Part shown: piece after piece, positions 48,055 to 58,398 of the stretch | Layout: the number at the start of each line of letters is the position of its first letter | How positions within the stretch are numbered: the stretch's first letter is position 1 | NCBI GenBank assembly: GCA_954871525.1 | Contig: OX940863.1 | Location: 1,774,001-1,838,000 of the forward strand | Length of the DNA stretch: 64,000 bases | Direction: 5' to 3' | Source of the DNA: Parietaria judaica | Taxonomy: Eukaryota > Streptophyta > Magnoliopsida > Rosales > Urticaceae | Made by a program: the position numbers and the translations under genes | Notes under the pieces: model-generated | What the model saw: the letters and a program-made list of their open reading frames with translations, nothing else | The model's database searches: none | Told to the model about the DNA's origin: nothing

Positions 48055-51000
48055 CTAAGCTGGGAAGCTAGCAGAGTTGCTAATTTTGACCACAGCAATT
48101 CCGTTGTCACAACCAAAGACAACCCTGGAAAAATAAAAAATAAATTAAATTAAACAAGTTCATCAAGTCAACAATAAACTAGAAAAATTAAAAGAGGAGA
48201 AGCTATACTTGTTCGACCCTTTGATGCATCCGATCGTCCAGACTCTTCCGAGTTCTAAGCTCAACGTGTTCTCCGTGCTGCAAAAAACACGAGTCGATCT
48301 TTAGAGTTTGTGACCCAAATCCGTTTTCCGTTGCCCGGGTTATCGTGATTTTGCAGTGCGATACTACCCTCTTGGGTGTTTCTTGGAGCTCAATGGTCTA
48401 AATCTAATAGAGCGACCATATCAATTTTCTAATAAAAATCGTTTGTTTTTTCTTAAAAGATTGTTGCACGATCTTAGTACATTTTTATTTTTGTTCTCCC
48501 GTGTCTTGTTTTTTATTTCTCTTTATTTTTTGTTGCTGTTGTTGCGTTTGATTTACGACACGCGTCGGAATAAATTGAACGTACCAACGAGTTGCAACGT
48601 TCCAAATGCGAACTGTTTCATCCTCGGAACCGGTGATGATTATGGGAAGCTCAGGATGAACACAAATGGCAGTGACATTGTTGGAATGGCCTTCCAAAGT
48701 TTGGACACAAGTCTTCGTTTCATAGTCCCATATCTGATCATTTTCCAAAACAAAAAGTCAACGTTTTGTCTCACATCAATTGACCAAAGGGTATATTTGT
48801 AAAGTCGCAAACCTTGAGGGTGAAATCGTCAGAGCCGGTTATCAAGTGAGTTTTGCCTCCGGCGAGGAAAAATTCCACGCAATTGACGCCCTTGGAATGG
48901 CCCTCGAGTTTGAAACTCGGCGTAGAAGAGCCAATGTCCCATATCTATAAACAAAACAGACAACAAAAGAGAAAGCCGTCAAAAAGAGCGGGCGAAAATA
49001 GGTCTGAGAATCGGCATTTTGGCCCTAGTTTATTTGGTATTTCAACAGTTTTGTCAAAATTGGCTTTTTTTCACAGATCAGTAAATTATTACGGGATCCG
49101 TAAAAATGTGGTATTTACCGATTTTGAACCAAAATTGTACGGTAAAAAAAATCTAAAATTCCTGAATTTTTTTTACCCGTCGCAGCTAGAAATTTTTTAA
49201 TTTAATAGATATCTTCATGCCTAAAATATATTTTGCAAAATTAGTATAACAAAATTTCGACCGCTGTATTACCGATTCTTGGTTTGTTTATCGGTCTCGG
49301 TTCACAGTATTATTTTTAAACTAAAAATACCGGATTTTGAATTGGGTATTGGTAGTCGGTTCGTACCATAATTGTCGCGTCGAGCGACACGCTAGCGAAG
49401 GTGTCGGCACGGTCGAGATCGAAGGCCACTTGAAACACGTAATGTGAGTGCCCCTCGAAGACCCGCGTGCACGACCAATCGTTTTCCCAGTCCCAAAGGC
49501 GTACGGTGTGATCATCGGAGGCCGATAGGACACACGGGAGAGTCGGGTGGACCACGATGCATCGGATATAATCCGTGTGCGCCTCGAACTCCGCGATCTT
49601 CTCCACCGTGTCAGAGTTGTACACTCTGATGAATCCGTCGTCCGCTCCAGCGACGATCCACCCCTTGCGCACCACGAACTTCGCCGATCTCACTGCAATT
49701 CACCGAATTTTTCTTTATTTATTATGCTATAGTTTTGATTATATGAAGGGTTAATAACGGCAAAAATACGTAAAGTTTGATCAAAGAACTCCTCGGGTAC
49801 TCAAAGTTTAAAAGTGGTGGCAAAAATACCCAAAATTGCATTTGGGGAGTGGACCACTCCATTCTCGTAACGCCGTTAACTTACCTGTTAACTCTGGCCA
49901 CGTGGACAAACGTGGGTTGCTGACATAACAATTTTTGTCACATGGACGAGCCCACATTAGCCTCGTTTATAAGACAAAACAATAAATTAAACCCCTAATT
50001 AATACTATTTAATACAACTAATTGAACCCCTAATGATTACACTTAACAAAACAGATTTGTTCACGTGGCCAGAGTTAACGGGTAAGTTAACGGCGTTACG
50101 ATAATGGAGTGGTCAACTCCCGAAATGCAACTTTAGGTATTTTTGCCACCACTTTTAAACTTTAGGTACACGAGAGGTTCTTTGACCAAACTTTGGGTAT
50201 TTTCGCTGTCATTAACCCTTATAAATAACAGCCACAACTTTTAAACTTTAGGTACACAAGGGGTTCTTTGACCAAAACTTTGGGTATTTTTACCGTCATT
50301 ACCTAAATGAATATAGTATATAGGGATAATAGCGGCATAAGTCCTCAACCTTTACTCAACTGGGGCGGCATAGCCCCAACCCCATTTAATAGCGGTATAA
50401 GTACCAAAAGTTGATTTCCGTCCATATTTGACTAACGGAAGTAGTCAACGTTTGCGTGGTCAGCTTCTCGTCAACGTGGACGCCACGTAATCCGACAAGT
50501 CAGCCGCCATGTCATCACCTCGCGTCAGCAATTTAATGCAAAATTAATGGCGCTAGGGGGATTCGAACCATGCCCTTGCATGTGAGGATTTCGAGCCTCA
50601 CCACCAGACCACGGCCTTTTAGTGGTTGTTTAGTGTAAAAGTATGTATATATATAAAAAGAATGTATTAATTAATATAGAAGAAATATTAATTAATAAGT
50701 TAATTAATAACTAATAACTAATAAGTTAATTAATAATTATAATAAGTTAATTAATAACTAATAAAATGTCATGCCTGTCTATATTAGAATTAGAATTAGC
50801 CAAAGATTGGAAATTACATTCATGCATTATCAATCCAATATTGTTTACAAAAAGTAAAGAGGGTACGTAATGGTTGAGTTTTGGATCTCATTTTTAAAAA
50901 GAATGAAAACTAACTAATAAGAAGTAACGTAAATAAGAAAGAAAAAATACTCACGTCTTTATAAATACTCTTTTTTTTTTTTGCAAATCACTCATTTATT

Positions 51001-52425
51001 TTTTCAATCTATTTTTTTTTTAAAAGGAAACCATATATAAAAGCCAACATTTTTTTTTATATATAAAGAGAAATCTATATATCTATATTTATAAGAGGAT
51101 GAAACACAATTCATTTAGCATTGCAATTCTTTGAGGATTTGTATTTTATATATATATATATAAACCAAAAATCCAACCACATTTACAGGGTAATCATCTC
51201 TAAATTAATTTGGTTAATGCATAATAAATAATTACATTGAATCTCATTAACTTTAAAACCGATGTTTTCATAATTTTTTTGTTATTGTGATTAAAGTAAA
51301 AGTCATGAAAAGTGGAAGGCATAATTACCATGAATTCCAAGAATCACTTAAACGGATATGCTATCATAAAGTTAATATTTATGGTGATGAAACTCATATT
51401 TCTTCTATATTAATTAATACATTCTTTTTATATATATACATACTTTTACACTAAACAACCACTAAAAGGCCGTGGTCTGGTGGTGAGGCTCGAAATCCTC
51501 ACATGCAAGGGCATGGTTCGAATCCCCCTAGCGCCATTAATTTTGCATTAAATTGCTGACGCGAGGTGATGACATGGCGGCTGACTTGTCGGATTACGTG
51601 GCGTCCACGTTGACGAGAAGCTGACCACGCAAACGTTGACTACTTCCGTTAGTCAAATATGGACGGAAATCAACTTTTGGTACTTATACCGCTATTAAAT
51701 GGGGTTGGGGCTATGCCGCCCCAGTTGAGTAAAGGTTAAGGACTTATGCCGCTATTATCCCTATATAGGGATAATAGATATATATATTGTTATTTATTTA
51801 TAGTACATCTTTATTCTATATGGATTAATAAGTACCTGGTTTATCTGTGACTTTGATGGACTTCTCAATTGCCTGAAAATAATATTGCCAAATTATGTTA
51901 CAATGTTTAATGTGAAAAATGACTGATTTTTTTTTTTTTTTTTTATATATTATAGTTTTAATAGCTCTATATTCAATATTTATACCTGTGAGTGGATGTT
52001 CCAAATACAGATAGTTCCCGTGTGAAGACTTGCGAGAATCCTGTAGTAGAAAGGAAAATATATGTTAAATAATTTAATATATATAAGGTAACACGAATAA
52101 ATATTTGCATACATTTCTGAGAAAAAAAACTGTGATCATACCATGGTTGAGTTGGATGAATATCCAGTGATTTCACTCTCTCAGAGCTTAGAGCAAATTC
52201 TTTCTGATTCACAAATTGATTAATTATAAGATTATATATTTTCGTAATAATTTATAAGATAAGAATAAATGTATACCTCAATTTTCAGCGAGAGAGCCTA
52301 TATATTGAGCAAATCACACGCCAGAAAAAAAAATGTGAGTTCAATATATTACCCAAACATAAAGATTATATTTAAATTAATAGAGCTAAAGATTTTGAAA
52401 AATAAATATATTTTTGACTCACCAT
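48055..52425 (-). CDS. truncated coatomer beta'-like protein: single WD40 propeller (307 aa, 10 exons)
   Basis: Exons (complement): 52425-52423, 52297-52277, 52203-52142, 52040-51986, 51872-51836, 49692-49367, 48944-48813, 48733-48585, 48277-48209, 48124-48055; 308 codons with stop. The first nine exons have exactly the COPB2 lengths (3, 21, 62, 55, 37, 326, 132, 149, 69), so it is a genomic duplicate. Exon 10 keeps only 70 nt ([13 protein letters not shown]) then ends at TAG. Residues that bind dilysine cargo in yeast beta'-COP (by my alignment, from memory) are retained: SERVK, VRSAKF, HTDYIR, SDDHTV. The second propeller, solenoid and acidic tail are absent. Intron 5 (49693-51835) is swollen by two MITEs. 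A TATA box lies 70 bp upstream of the ATG. A working gene is plausible because all splice sites and frames are open, but expression is unproven. Confidence 0.8.
49748..50218. repeat. fold-back MITE, family A copy 2 (471 bp), in intron 5 of the truncated COPB2-like gene
   Basis: GGGTTAATAACGGCAAAAATAC...ATTAACCC, with long inverted arms similar to those at 33790. Immediately after it (50229-50310) lies a second partial right arm (ACTTTTAAACTTTAGGTACAC...), indicating a nested or rearranged copy. Confidence 0.85.
50548..50618 (-). other. tRNA-like module (left arm): A-box and B-box
   Basis: On the minus strand, TGGTCTGGTGG (A-box-like, one mismatch to consensus; 50601-50611) and GGTTCGAATCC (perfect B-box; 50559-50569), separated as in tRNA genes. 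The 3' end reads TAGCGCCA. The T-stem pairs only at two positions and the acceptor 5' side does not match, so this is tRNA-derived, not a working tRNA. Confidence 0.6.
51466..51536 (+). other. tRNA-like module (right arm): A-box and B-box
   Basis: Same module as in the left arm, now on the + strand: A-box-like 51473-51483, B-box 51515-51525. The TGAGG...CCTCA segment can form a 5-bp anticodon-like stem. Confidence 0.6.
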
Positions 52426-52493
52426 TTTTGTAGCTAAGAAGTATTGAAAATTACTCAAAGTTGTGTTGATGATAAAAGGCTAAGAATGACAAG

Positions 52494-52501
52494 TATTTAT
52501 A
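52494..52501 (-). promoter_or_regulatory. TATA box of the truncated COPB2-like gene
   Basis: TATAAATA on the minus strand, about 70 bp upstream of the ATG at 52425. The full-length COPB2 gene lacks a comparable box at that position. Confidence 0.55.
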
Positions 52502-52854
52502 GTACACAAAATCTTCATAACTAAGCAAGCTTGTTCATGCATTGCTTATTAATATATTAATATATCACTGGTTTTAGACCAAGACTTTTCTCGTTTTCTA
52601 TCGTCACATGCGTTCATCGGGTCCATTCATTGGTCGCTGCTTCAGATTGAACGGTGGAGATCGTTCATGGAGTTGATTTCAACGTAGGCTTGTTCTTCCA
52701 CGAAGCATCGATCGTGATGTCCTATTTTTAATGGAAAAATCATGAAAGGTTTTTCTTCCTACAGGAAGGCACCACTACTGGATAACTTCTTTTATTATTA
52801 TTTCGTCTCTAAAAACGAAAAAAAAAGTCCAATTTTTAATTAATGGATAATTAT

Positions 52855-53669
52855 TGGAGATCGAAGACGTCCGGGCTTGAATCACGCATGAACATGCTTT
52901 CCTTATAGTATTTCGAGCACCTCCGAGAACGTCTAGAGGTCTACAACGCAAGAATACCGCAGGATACGACAAGCCTTAAATCGTACTGCACAAGACGTTT
53001 GTGAAGCACGAAATAGGCAAGAACAGTTTCTGGAAATTGTTGAGAGAGATTTTGGTATTCTGTATTTCGAATTCTGTTTCGTATGTATTGTAAATGAAAC
53101 TTGAAATATGGAGAGTGTTTTATAGGCAAAAGTAACTGTCATTTCTAAAGGTAACGACCCTTTTTGAAAGGACAGTAACCGACAAAAACCGCCCTGTAGC
53201 CGTTACCTCTACCGCTAGCCAAGTAATAGCTACGGCTAGTAGCCGTTACCTCTACCGCTATGCGGAAGTCGTTACCGCTAGCCAAGTAAACTAGCTACCG
53301 CTAGTAGCCATTACCTCTACCGTTATACGGAAGTCATTACCGCTAGCCAAGTAATTGCTACCATTAGGCGAGAATTGCCGCGAGAGAGCCCGAGGACCCG
53401 GGCCTAAGCCGCTCGCCACGATGCGACGTGGCGAGCGGCTTAAGTGCGCCTACAAGGCGCCACTAGCGCCTCTACGCCCACCTCGCCTCCGCATCACACT
53501 CCACATTGTATATCACTAGCTCAACCTCATGTTGAGCTTGTCATGAATACCACTCTATTAAACACCACCAACTCTTTGTGTTTAATCAATGTGGGACTCT
53601 TCTCATTCCCTGACTCTTCAACAACTATGTCTTTATTAGAACATTATTGGACATGCATTTATTCCAACA
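52855..53669 (-). mobile_element. solo LTR (815 bp) with intact target duplication
   Basis: TG...CA bounded (minus-strand start TGTTGGAATAAATGC, a Copia-like LTR start) and flanked by a perfect 5-bp duplication ATTAT (52850-52854 and 53670-53674). No internal retroelement sequence follows, so it is a recombination remnant. Inside are a GCTAGCC/CCGTTACC minisatellite and a 15-bp hairpin TAAGCCGCTCGCCAC at 53405-53442. Confidence 0.85.
53165..53370. repeat. minisatellite inside the solo LTR
   Basis: Imperfect repeats of about 65 bp containing GTAGCCGTTACCTCTACCGCTA and CCGCTAGCCAAGTAA words recur three times. Confidence 0.7.
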
Positions 53670-53703
53670 ATTATTAGTATGTAAAAGGAGTTACTTTTTT
53701 TTT

Positions 53704-54856
53704 TAATTGGGTATTGGTAGTCGGTTCGTACCATAATTGTCATGCAAGCAACGCGCTAGCGAAGGTGTTGGCACAATCGAGATCGAAAGCCACTTGAAAC
53801 ACGTAATGTGAGTGCCCCTCGAAGACCCGCGTGCACGACCAGTCGTTTTCCCAGTCCCAAAGGCGTACGGTGTGATCATCGGAGGCCGATAGGACACACG
53901 GGAGAGTCGGGTGGACCACGACGCAGCGGATATAATCCGTGTGCGCCTCGAACTCGGCGATCTTCACCGCCGTGTAAGAGTTGTACACTCGGATGAATCC
54001 ATCGTCCGCTCCAGCGATGATCCACCCCTTGCGCACCACGAACTTCGCCGATCTCACTGCAATTCACTGGATTATTCTTTATATATTATGCTATAATTTT
54101 GAATATATGTATATATATTGTTATTTAGGGTTAATGACGGCAAAAATACCCAAAGTTTGGTCAAATAACTCCTCGTGTACCCAAAGTTTAAAAGTGATGG
54201 CAAAAATACCCAAAGTTATATTTGAGGAGTTGACCACTTAATTCTCGTAATGCCGTTAACTTTCTCGTTAACCCTGGCCACATGGCCAAATTTTTTTGTT
54301 AAGTGTAATCATTAGGGGTTCAATTAGTTGTATTAAATAGTATCAGTTAGGGGTTTAATTTGTTGTTTTGTCATAAACAAGACTTATTTGGGCTCATCCA
54401 TTTAGCAAAAATTGTTATGTCAACAACCAACGTTTGCCTGCGTGGCCAGAGTTAACGTGTAAGTTAACAGCGTTACGAGAATGAAGCGGTCAACTCCCCA
54501 AATGCGACTTTGGGTATTTTTACCACCACTTTGAAACTTTAGATACACGAGGGGTTCTTTGACCAAACTTTGGTATTTTCGCCGTCATTCCCTTGTTATT
54601 TATAATACATCTTAATTCTATATGGATTAATAAGTACTGATTTATCTGTGACTTTGATGGACTTCTCAATTGCCTGAAGATAATATTGCCAAATTATGTT
54701 ACAATGTTTAATGTGAAGAATGACTGATTTTTTTATTTTTATTTTTTATAGTTTTAATAGCTCTATATTTAATATTTATACCTGTGAGTGGATGTTCCAA
54801 ATATAGATAGTTCCCGTGTGAAGGCTTGCGAGAATCCTGTAGTAAAAAGGAAATTA
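53704..54856 (-). pseudogene. second, fragmentary COPB2-like copy (exons 4-6 only)
   Basis: Exon equivalents: 54836-54782 (exon 4), 54673-54638 (exon 5) and 54056-53732 (exon 6). Very similar to the 48-52 kb gene, including intron sequence. Exon 6 is one base short (325 versus 326), causing a frameshift after FASA. Exon 5 has lost one base at its donor. Exons 1-3 and 7-10 are absent, so it is dead. Its intron 5 carries a family-A MITE at a different site from those in the functional copy. Confidence 0.88.
54128..54592. repeat. fold-back MITE, family A copy 3, with 10-bp target duplication
   Basis: GGGTTAATGACGG...CCGTCATTCCC, flanked by TTGTTATTTA on both sides (54118-54127 and 54593-54602). 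The empty site is preserved in the paralogous intron near 51786-51796. The 9-10 bp duplication points to the Mutator superfamily. Confidence 0.9.
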
Positions 54857-56083
54857 CAAGTCGTAAGCAGCCTCACCACATTAAACGAGGCGCGGCATCA
54901 CATCATCATAACCCCCAGCTCTCCTAGTCATTGACTGCTCCAGCCACGATTTTCGATCTGCCCTACGGAGGTTCCGGTTCTCTGCGGTCACCGACCTATA
55001 TCCTGAGTCTTAGGACTTTGCGGTAACGGATCGGAGGACCCGGTTCCGGGCCAACGGTAAGCGGAGGGCCCGATCCGTCAGATCCTTCAAGAACAGTGAG
55101 TCAAGCATCTAGCCAAGGAAAGTCAACAAACGGTGATGGGCCCAGCCCAACCTTAACGACGAAAAAAAGAAATACAAACCTGCCAAAGAGAATCAAATTA
55201 TATATAGCTATATTTAATTTATAGATTTCCAGCAATCAATATTTAATTTATTATGCATTAATTAGTTATTATATATCCAGCGATTAAAGGTAATTAAACG
55301 AGATCAAATTTTCTACAATTAAGGATGACTAATAAGTTGTTAATATCGATTTGTTCTCCGATATTTTTTTTCTTTTATTTTTACATTGTCCTCTCGACTC
55401 TATACTATTGTTTCATTTGAAAATCTACAAATTTAGTTACTTTCAAAATTCGATTAATTATATTTCTTAGCGTACGATGATGATGATATCTGATAACTTA
55501 CTCTAAAGAATTGTTGGAACATATTAATATATTATATATATACCATAAAGTTACATGCGTATTTCATACTTAATTATTTTGATTTATATATATATGACGT
55601 AAATGCCCTTGAAATACGAGCAGTGGCTAATCCAGGATTTCTATACAGGAGGCCGAAAAAAAAAATTATGACATGTAAGCATAAATTTACGGTTTTTTCG
55701 ATACTAAAATTTGCATATATTTTTTCTTCTTCTTTATGGTATAACATCTTAAATATATTACATTTTGCATCCGTTGAAATAATAGTTCTGCAAAATATAC
55801 TTTGTAGTGAATGTACAAAAATATTAAGACAGTTATCATCTTTAATACCTTAAATTACACAATAACATGAATAGTAATATATTAAGAAAGTTTTATTCAC
55901 TCTTGTGTAATAATTCTAATTTACAAGGGCATTCTTGTAAATTAAAATATTTAAGTAAATATAAGCAAATGGCATATTAGTAATAATAACCTCATGCCAT
56001 GCTAGAGGGTTAAAATAGTAATATATATCCTCCTTCATTTTGAGAGAACGACACCAGCTCTGAGAAACGAAGCTTCGGCATCA
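54857..56083. other. intergenic DNA with a GC-richer insert
   Basis: 54857-55180 is GC-richer (CGGAGGACCCGGTTCCGG-type words) and begins exactly where similarity to the COPB2-like copy stops, so it is probably transposon debris of unknown type. The rest is AT-rich with no gene. Confidence 0.4.
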
Positions 56084-56302
56084 ATGGTGGAAGCGAAAAG
56101 GAGAGATTTGGCATACGGAAACCACAAAAAGAACGGAGGGGGGCCCGCAAGGTTGAGTTTAGAACATAATAGAACCGTCGGAACGGCTCGAAAGGCCAAA
56201 CTCAGCTTATATCAGAAAATCAGGGGGGGCTGCGGCAACCTTAGCCTTGGCCGTGGATCCGCTCGTGAGTACGAGAGAGGTTTAGCATTGGGAAGTAAAT
56301 AA
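56084..56302 (+). CDS. uncharacterised short ORF (72 aa), doubtful
   Basis: A basic 72-residue frame (MVEAKRRDLAYGNHKKNGGG...) in a locally GC-rich patch. I recognise no family, and it has no visible promoter or splice context. It may be a fragment of a transposon or a chance frame. Confidence 0.2.
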   Translation: MVEAKRRDLAYGNHKKNGGGPARLSLEHNRTVGTARKAKLSLYQKIRGGCGNLSLGRGSAREYERGLALGSK

Positions 56303-56351
56303 CTAATAAGTTGGATCCATCATCTTAATAATATATGTTCCCATGCAGTGA

Positions 56352-56396
<45 letters not shown>
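56352..56396. repeat. AAT trinucleotide microsatellite
   Basis: About 15 consecutive AAT units. Confidence 0.95.
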
Positions 56397-56397
<1 letters not shown>

Positions 56398-56511
56398 TCT
56401 TCATAAAATAATTACAAACAACAACATGTTCTAAGACCTCACATGCAAGTGAAAGGATCTTGAAGTCGAAATCTAGAAATTGAAATACATATAAAACTAT
56501 AAGAAGATTAT

Positions 56512-56754
56512 TTAGACACTAGGTCCAAGTACGATCATCACCACGAATTCATCCGCCATACCGATCTCTCTGGGTCCCTGGTATTTTGGTTTAATAAGGA
56601 GAGAGAGGATGGAGTTGACGGGGAAAAGCGAAACGACGATAGGCGCTTTGGACTTGCTGATGCCGTCTTTCGCGGGCTTGGACGTCTTGACAGAGGTGTC
56701 GGACACTTGAGTTGATGCCGTTAAGCATCTCATGAGAGCAGAGAAAACAGCCAT
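56512..56754 (-). CDS. small protein of unknown function (80 aa)
   Basis: Single-exon frame starting MAVFSALMRCLTAS, with a Ser/Thr/Lys-rich middle and SKAPIVVSLFPVNSILSLL. TATATAAATT lies on the minus strand at 56801-56810, about 47-56 bp upstream of the ATG, a sensible promoter spacing. The first ~15 residues could be an amphipathic targeting segment. I do not recognise the family and assign no function. Confidence 0.5.
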   Translation of the reverse strand: MAVFSALMRCLTASTQVSDTSVKTSKPAKDGISKSKAPIVVSLFPVNSILSLLIKPKYQGPREIGMADEFVVMIVLGPSV

Positions 56755-57800
56755 CTTTATATTTCAGTGAGAGATGGGATTAGTATAAAAATGCCGTATC
56801 AATTTATATACTAAATAGCAAGAGCAAATCAATTTACACCCAGCTTATGCTTTAAATGAAAAAAATACTAGATTACCATAAATAAATACAAGCGTGCAGA
56901 GAAAGAGAGAATGTGGATCAATTTAGCTGTCGTTATGGGTGTAACCATGTCGTTTTACTTTCTGTTCTTCGTTTGCTGTGTGTGAAATGTGAACGTGAAT
57001 CTTCCATCAATTTAACGATTGAATTCATTACTCAATTTATTTTATTTTATGTCCGATTACTTTTCTGTTAATTTCTTTGTCCAGTTATTTTTTGGTATAT
57101 TAGCTCTGGAACTCAAAATTCATAACCATTGATTCCGAATACATAAACGACAATATCTTCGTCCTCAGTCATAACCATTGACTCCCAACACATAAACGAC
57201 AGTATTTTCGTCGTTTCATATTACGTACACACAAAGTCAGTCACATAAAAATGAAATTTATAGAAACATTTAAGATACATATTAGATAGGAGAAAATTAG
57301 GGTTTATTGTTATACAGCAAAACACTACAAGAAAACCATAACCTGACCCTTGATACAAAGTCTGGTATTCCTGGAGTGTCGTATTGAGGGTCAATGTCGT
57401 TTTTCACTCTAGAAAAGAAAAACGACATGTTATCGACATTGCTCACTTTTTTTTTTGAAAGCAACATTGCTCACTTTTTCCTCAATAGTTTCTATCTTTT
57501 TGGTGCTCTGCTCAATAATACCGAGGGCACCATCTCCAGGTCTGTCCATGTCTGTGTTGGAATATGCTGCAGAAACATCACAGAAATATCCAGAATCTTC
57601 CATTTTGCACGTATTGATCTCGAATTTTTTAAGTTGATCTTCAGGTTCAGTCTAGGTTTGAGGTTGACATATAAAGGAGCTTCCCAAGAAAGTCGATACT
57701 TAAGAATTTCCTAACTCACCGATTACGATTAGTATGATGGAATGTGAGATTCTTTTGTTGATATTACTAATTGTTAGTGTTTTTTCGGTGCAAGTATGAT
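56755..57800. other. intergenic region with ACGACA/TGTCGT words
   Basis: Carries the small gene's promoter and then AT-rich DNA with repeated AAACGACA/TGTCGTTT words (about 56930-57220 and 57390-57430). No gene supported. Confidence 0.35.
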
Positions 57801-58398
57801 TGATGGTGGGATGAAGATTGCATGATGATTTCCCGGGATTTACGTCACCGATGGGAGTCGGTGTTCCGTATGGAAATATCCGATGAGGCGGAGTACGACG
57901 AATCGGAATACGCCGAAGAAGTTGTGTACGACGAGTTGGAGTACGCCGAAGTCGTCTACGACGAGCCCGTGTACAGTGAGATGGAGTACGACGAGCCCGT
58001 ATACGGCGCGCCTATGTACGATGAGGTCTTGTATGACGACGCCATATATGGAGAGGCCCTTTACGACGAGCCCACATACGGGATGCAGAGTTTTTTTTTT
58101 TATAAAAAAAATCACGAACGACGTAATTATTTTGGAGGCGGTCACGACCACCAAAGTGGCCACACCGAGCAAGCTCATTGACGTGGCGGTCCTAACGATC
58201 ACAACAAAGGTTACCGTACACAAGCGAGAAACTCTTAGAGGAAACTTCGGAATATGGTCTTCTTTGGCGCCGACATGAGCGTGGCGATGGCGGGGTGACG
58301 TAGCAGGATGGCGTCAAAATTTGGGGACAAATTTTGCGACATCCGGGAGAATGATGGCGGGATGAAGATTGCATGATGATTTCCCGGGATTTGTGTCA
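57801..58398. repeat. 47-bp direct repeats bracketing the Tyr-rich ORF
   Basis: TGATGGYGGGATGAAGATTG... at 57801 and 58352; the two copies differ at about three or four bases. Confidence 0.85.
57822..58181 (+). CDS. Tyr/Asp/Glu-rich repeat ORF, probable retroelement remnant
   Basis: 120-codon frame dominated by a roughly 10-residue repeat (YDEPVYSEME, YDEPVYGAPM, YDEVLYDDAI and variants), ending after a poly-T tract. It is flanked by 47-bp direct repeats (57801-57846 and 58352-58398). The downstream copy lies in AATTTGGGGACAAATTTT...GGGAGAATGATGG, a context like the pol/LTR junction of plant Ty3 elements. No known domain. It may be a remnant of an accessory ORF or a chance frame over a GC-rich tandem repeat. 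Confidence 0.35.
   Translation: MMISRDLRHRWESVFRMEISDEAEYDESEYAEEVVYDELEYAEVVYDEPVYSEMEYDEPVYGAPMYDEVLYDDAIYGEALYDEPTYGMQSFFFYKKNHERRNYFGGGHDHQSGHTEQAH

Larger units (their letters stand above)
50323..51761. mobile_element. 1.4-kb fold-back element with tRNA-like modules in both arms
   Basis: Arms of about 365 bp (50323-50690 and 51396-51761) are near-perfect inverted copies beginning GGGATAATAGCGGCATAAGTCC. The central ~700 bp is AT-rich and non-coding. Each arm contains a tRNA-like stretch in opposite orientation. No clean target duplication was found beyond TATA-rich flanks. The ends resemble those of the 61226-61559 palindromic MITE. A Mutator-like fold-back origin is a guess. Confidence 0.85.

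Noticed and set aside
50548..51536. Functional tRNA genes
   Set aside because: The B-box is perfect, but the acceptor stem 5' side does not pair with TAGCGCC and the T-stem pairs at only two positions.
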